A stretch of 33,806 bases of DNA from a virus. Below the pieces are notes generated by a model that saw nothing but the letters and a program-made list of their open reading frames with translations, did no database searches and was not told the origin of the DNA. This document shows positions 32,225 to 33,806 of this stretch, in pieces; within the stretch, counting starts at the first letter, position 1; the number at the start of each line of letters is the position of its first letter. The position numbers and the translations under genes are program-made. The stretch spans positions 1-33,806 of the IMG/VR virus record IMGVR_UViG_3300010354_000303, one strand, 5' to 3'.

Positions 32225-33806
32225 ATCTCAGCAATCTCATCGACCGTCATCGCCGCTTCTACGAGCGCACCGAGAAGAAGAACTTCGACAAGGCGCGGCG
32301 CTACTACCGCGGCGAGTTCTACACGAGCCGCAACGACGTCAACCTGAGCGACGGCGCGATCCCCTCGTTCCTCTGCTCGAAGAACATGATCTACGCCATC
32401 GCGGACACCGCGGTGTCGGCGCTGCTCGGGCCCAACCCGAAGGTCGCGGCCAACCCGCGCAACCGTCAGAGCCAAGAAGCCATCCCGCTCGTCAACGGGC
32501 TGATGGAGTACGTGTTCGACGTGAACAACATGCGCCGTCGTGCTGCGACCGCGCTCATCGACGCGGTTCTCTGCAAGCGCGGCGTGTTCAAGGTCGGCTG
32601 GGACGTGAACGGTGACAAGCCGGTGGTCCGCGTCATCGAGCCCGGCGCCATCTTCTTCGACCAGACCGTCCGGGACGTGGACGATATCCGCTACTGGCTG
32701 GAAGCCGCGGTCATCCCGTGGACCGAGTTCCAGCGCCGCGTGAAGACGGGCGCCTACAAGTCGCCCAAGATCGCGGACGTGACGCCGGACCGCTACCCGA
32801 AGTGGATCACGGACTCCTACAAGAACAGCGACGTGTCGCAGCTCCGCGACGCGTTCGAGTGGGTCACGGTCTGGGAGTACTACGACCGCGAGACGAACAA
32901 GGTCATCCACTACGTCCGCCAGGCGGACGCGGTCGTGTTCGAGCAGGAGCTGGACTACATCCCCTACTCGATGTTCACGCTGAACCAGAGCGCGGTCGAC
33001 TGCCTCGGTCTGTCCGAGGTCCAGCTCGTTCTGAACCAGCAGGAGACGATCAACGACCTGCTCACGCACATGAAGCAGATCGTCTACCTGATGATCCCGC
33101 GCATCCTCTTCAACAGCGAGCTGATCACCGAAGAGGATCTGAACAAGGCGGTCGAGGCGGCGACGGGCTCGTTCGTGCCCATCAGCCCGACGAACGCCGA
33201 GGGCCTCCGCACGCTCTCGACGCTGTTCTACGAGATGCCGATGCCGCAGGTCCCGGTCGGCGTCGAGAACTTCATCGCCCGGCAGGAAGGCGACGCGGCG
33301 TTCATCTCAGCGCTCGCCGAGGCGGCCCGCGGTCAGGTGGCCGGAGCGCGCACCGCCACGGAGATGGCGATCATCGACGCGCAGATGCGGACCCGTCTCG
33401 CCACGCGCGAGGGCCACATCAACACCGCGTTGCAGGACGTGGCGGAGAAGTGCTTCTACCTGGCGAAGAAGTACATGAAGGAGCCGAAGCTCGTGGCCGT
33501 GAGCGGTCATGAGGGCTGGAGCGAGGTCGGGCTCGCGGACATCCGCGAGGTGGACGTGAACTTCTCGATGGTGTCGTACAACCCCATCCGCCAGAACCCC
33601 TCGGTCATGGCCGAGACGATGCTCAAGCTGTTCCCGGTCCTCGCGCAGGACCCGAACATCAACAAGCGCGTCCTGCTCGAAGAGCTGGTCAGCGGCGTCG
33701 GCCTCTCCACGAAGCTCCTCATCCCGAAGGAGGAGCTGGAGCAGCAGGAGGCGATGGCGCAGCAGATGATGATGGCGCAGATGATGGGCATGGGCGGCGG
33801 CGGAGC
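32221..33806 (+). CDS. Portal protein (partial, at least 528 aa)
   Basis: The ring at the capsid vertex through which DNA is packaged. ATG 32221 overlaps the terminase stop (ATGA), with GGGAG five bases upstream, and the frame is open to the right edge. The start is MNLSNLIDRHRRFYERTEKKNF. Early helices and a KRGVFKVGWDVNG strand resemble the clip/wing region of podovirus portals. LGLSEVQLVLNQQETINDLLTHM is a typical portal helix near the middle. A long helical region with GARTATEM follows. The visible end is Gln/Met/Gly-rich (QQMMMAQMMGMGGGG), a common portal C-terminal feature. Gene order after terL and length support the call. Confidence 0.8.
   Translation, partial: MNLSNLIDRHRRFYERTEKKNFDKARRYYRGEFYTSRNDVNLSDGAIPSFLCSKNMIYAIADTAVSALLGPNPKVAANPRNRQSQEAIPLVNGLMEYVFDVNNMRRRAATALIDAVLCKRGVFKVGWDVNGDKPVVRVIEPGAIFFDQTVRDVDDIRYWLEAAVIPWTEFQRRVKTGAYKSPKIADVTPDRYPKWITDSYKNSDVSQLRDAFEWVTVWEYYDRETNKVIHYVRQADAVVFEQELDYIPYSMFTLNQSAVDCLGLSEVQLVLNQQETINDLLTHMKQIVYLMIPRILFNSELITEEDLNKAVEAATGSFVPISPTNAEGLRTLSTLFYEMPMPQVPVGVENFIARQEGDAAFISALAEAARGQVAGARTATEMAIIDAQMRTRLATREGHINTALQDVAEKCFYLAKKYMKEPKLVAVSGHEGWSEVGLADIREVDVNFSMVSYNPIRQNPSVMAETMLKLFPVLAQDPNINKRVLLEELVSGVGLSTKLLIPKEELEQQEAMAQQMMMAQMMGMGGGG

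Overview
This window is part of the genome of a GC-rich tailed double-stranded DNA phage, or an uncultured virus of that type. It holds the packaging and virion genes. The evidence is a large terminase with ATPase and nuclease motifs, a portal-like protein directly behind it, an HK97-type major capsid candidate, a beta-propeller-like tail protein, tail-fibre motifs and a set of very large virion proteins, one of 3,199 residues. There is no tape measure, sheath or long-tail tube gene, and the giant internal-type proteins are typical of ejected virion proteins, so a short-tailed (podovirus-like) particle is the best guess. I saw no integrase, tRNA, CRISPR array, insertion sequence or replication gene. 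The host cannot be read from the sequence.

Layout. Two transcription units diverge from a 49-bp gap at 30526-30574. Rightward: terminase large subunit (TTG start at 30575), then portal, overlapping by ATGA and running off the right edge. Leftward, from 30525 to the left edge, in transcription order: a cluster of small basic proteins (30525-29372); a 231-bp structured leader; major capsid (29140-28082); a small head-decoration candidate; a 494-aa connector/tail candidate; a 143-aa protein; a 706-aa tail hub/nozzle-like protein; 544-aa and 260-aa structural proteins; a 209-aa internal-protein candidate; a 1,000-aa protein; a 334-aa proline-rich protein; the 3,199-aa giant with two HExxH metallopeptidase-like sites; then small virion, membrane and fibre genes to position 1. 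Genes are packed tightly, many joined by TGATG, TAATG or ATGA overlaps, so the leftward set reads as a late virion operon.

Several annotated starts are internal to the longest ORF, chosen from Shine-Dalgarno (SD) spacing. These are terminase TTG 30575, the 1,000-aa protein GTG 20273, the giant ATG 16162, capsid ATG 29140, and a 45-aa gene at 30173-30310 that is easy to miss.

The most notable signal is regulatory. The rare AT-rich patches in the gaps share a TGnTAnnnT-like motif, and in three cases it ends exactly 19 nt before a start codon. At 6065-6130 the motif lies in the loop of a perfect 11-bp inverted repeat whose 3' arm contains the SD. A competing 9-bp pairing includes the stop codon of the upstream gene. 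This resembles the phage T4 lysozyme arrangement, where read-through mRNA hides the ribosome site and mRNA from the internal late promoter exposes it. That reading is an inference.
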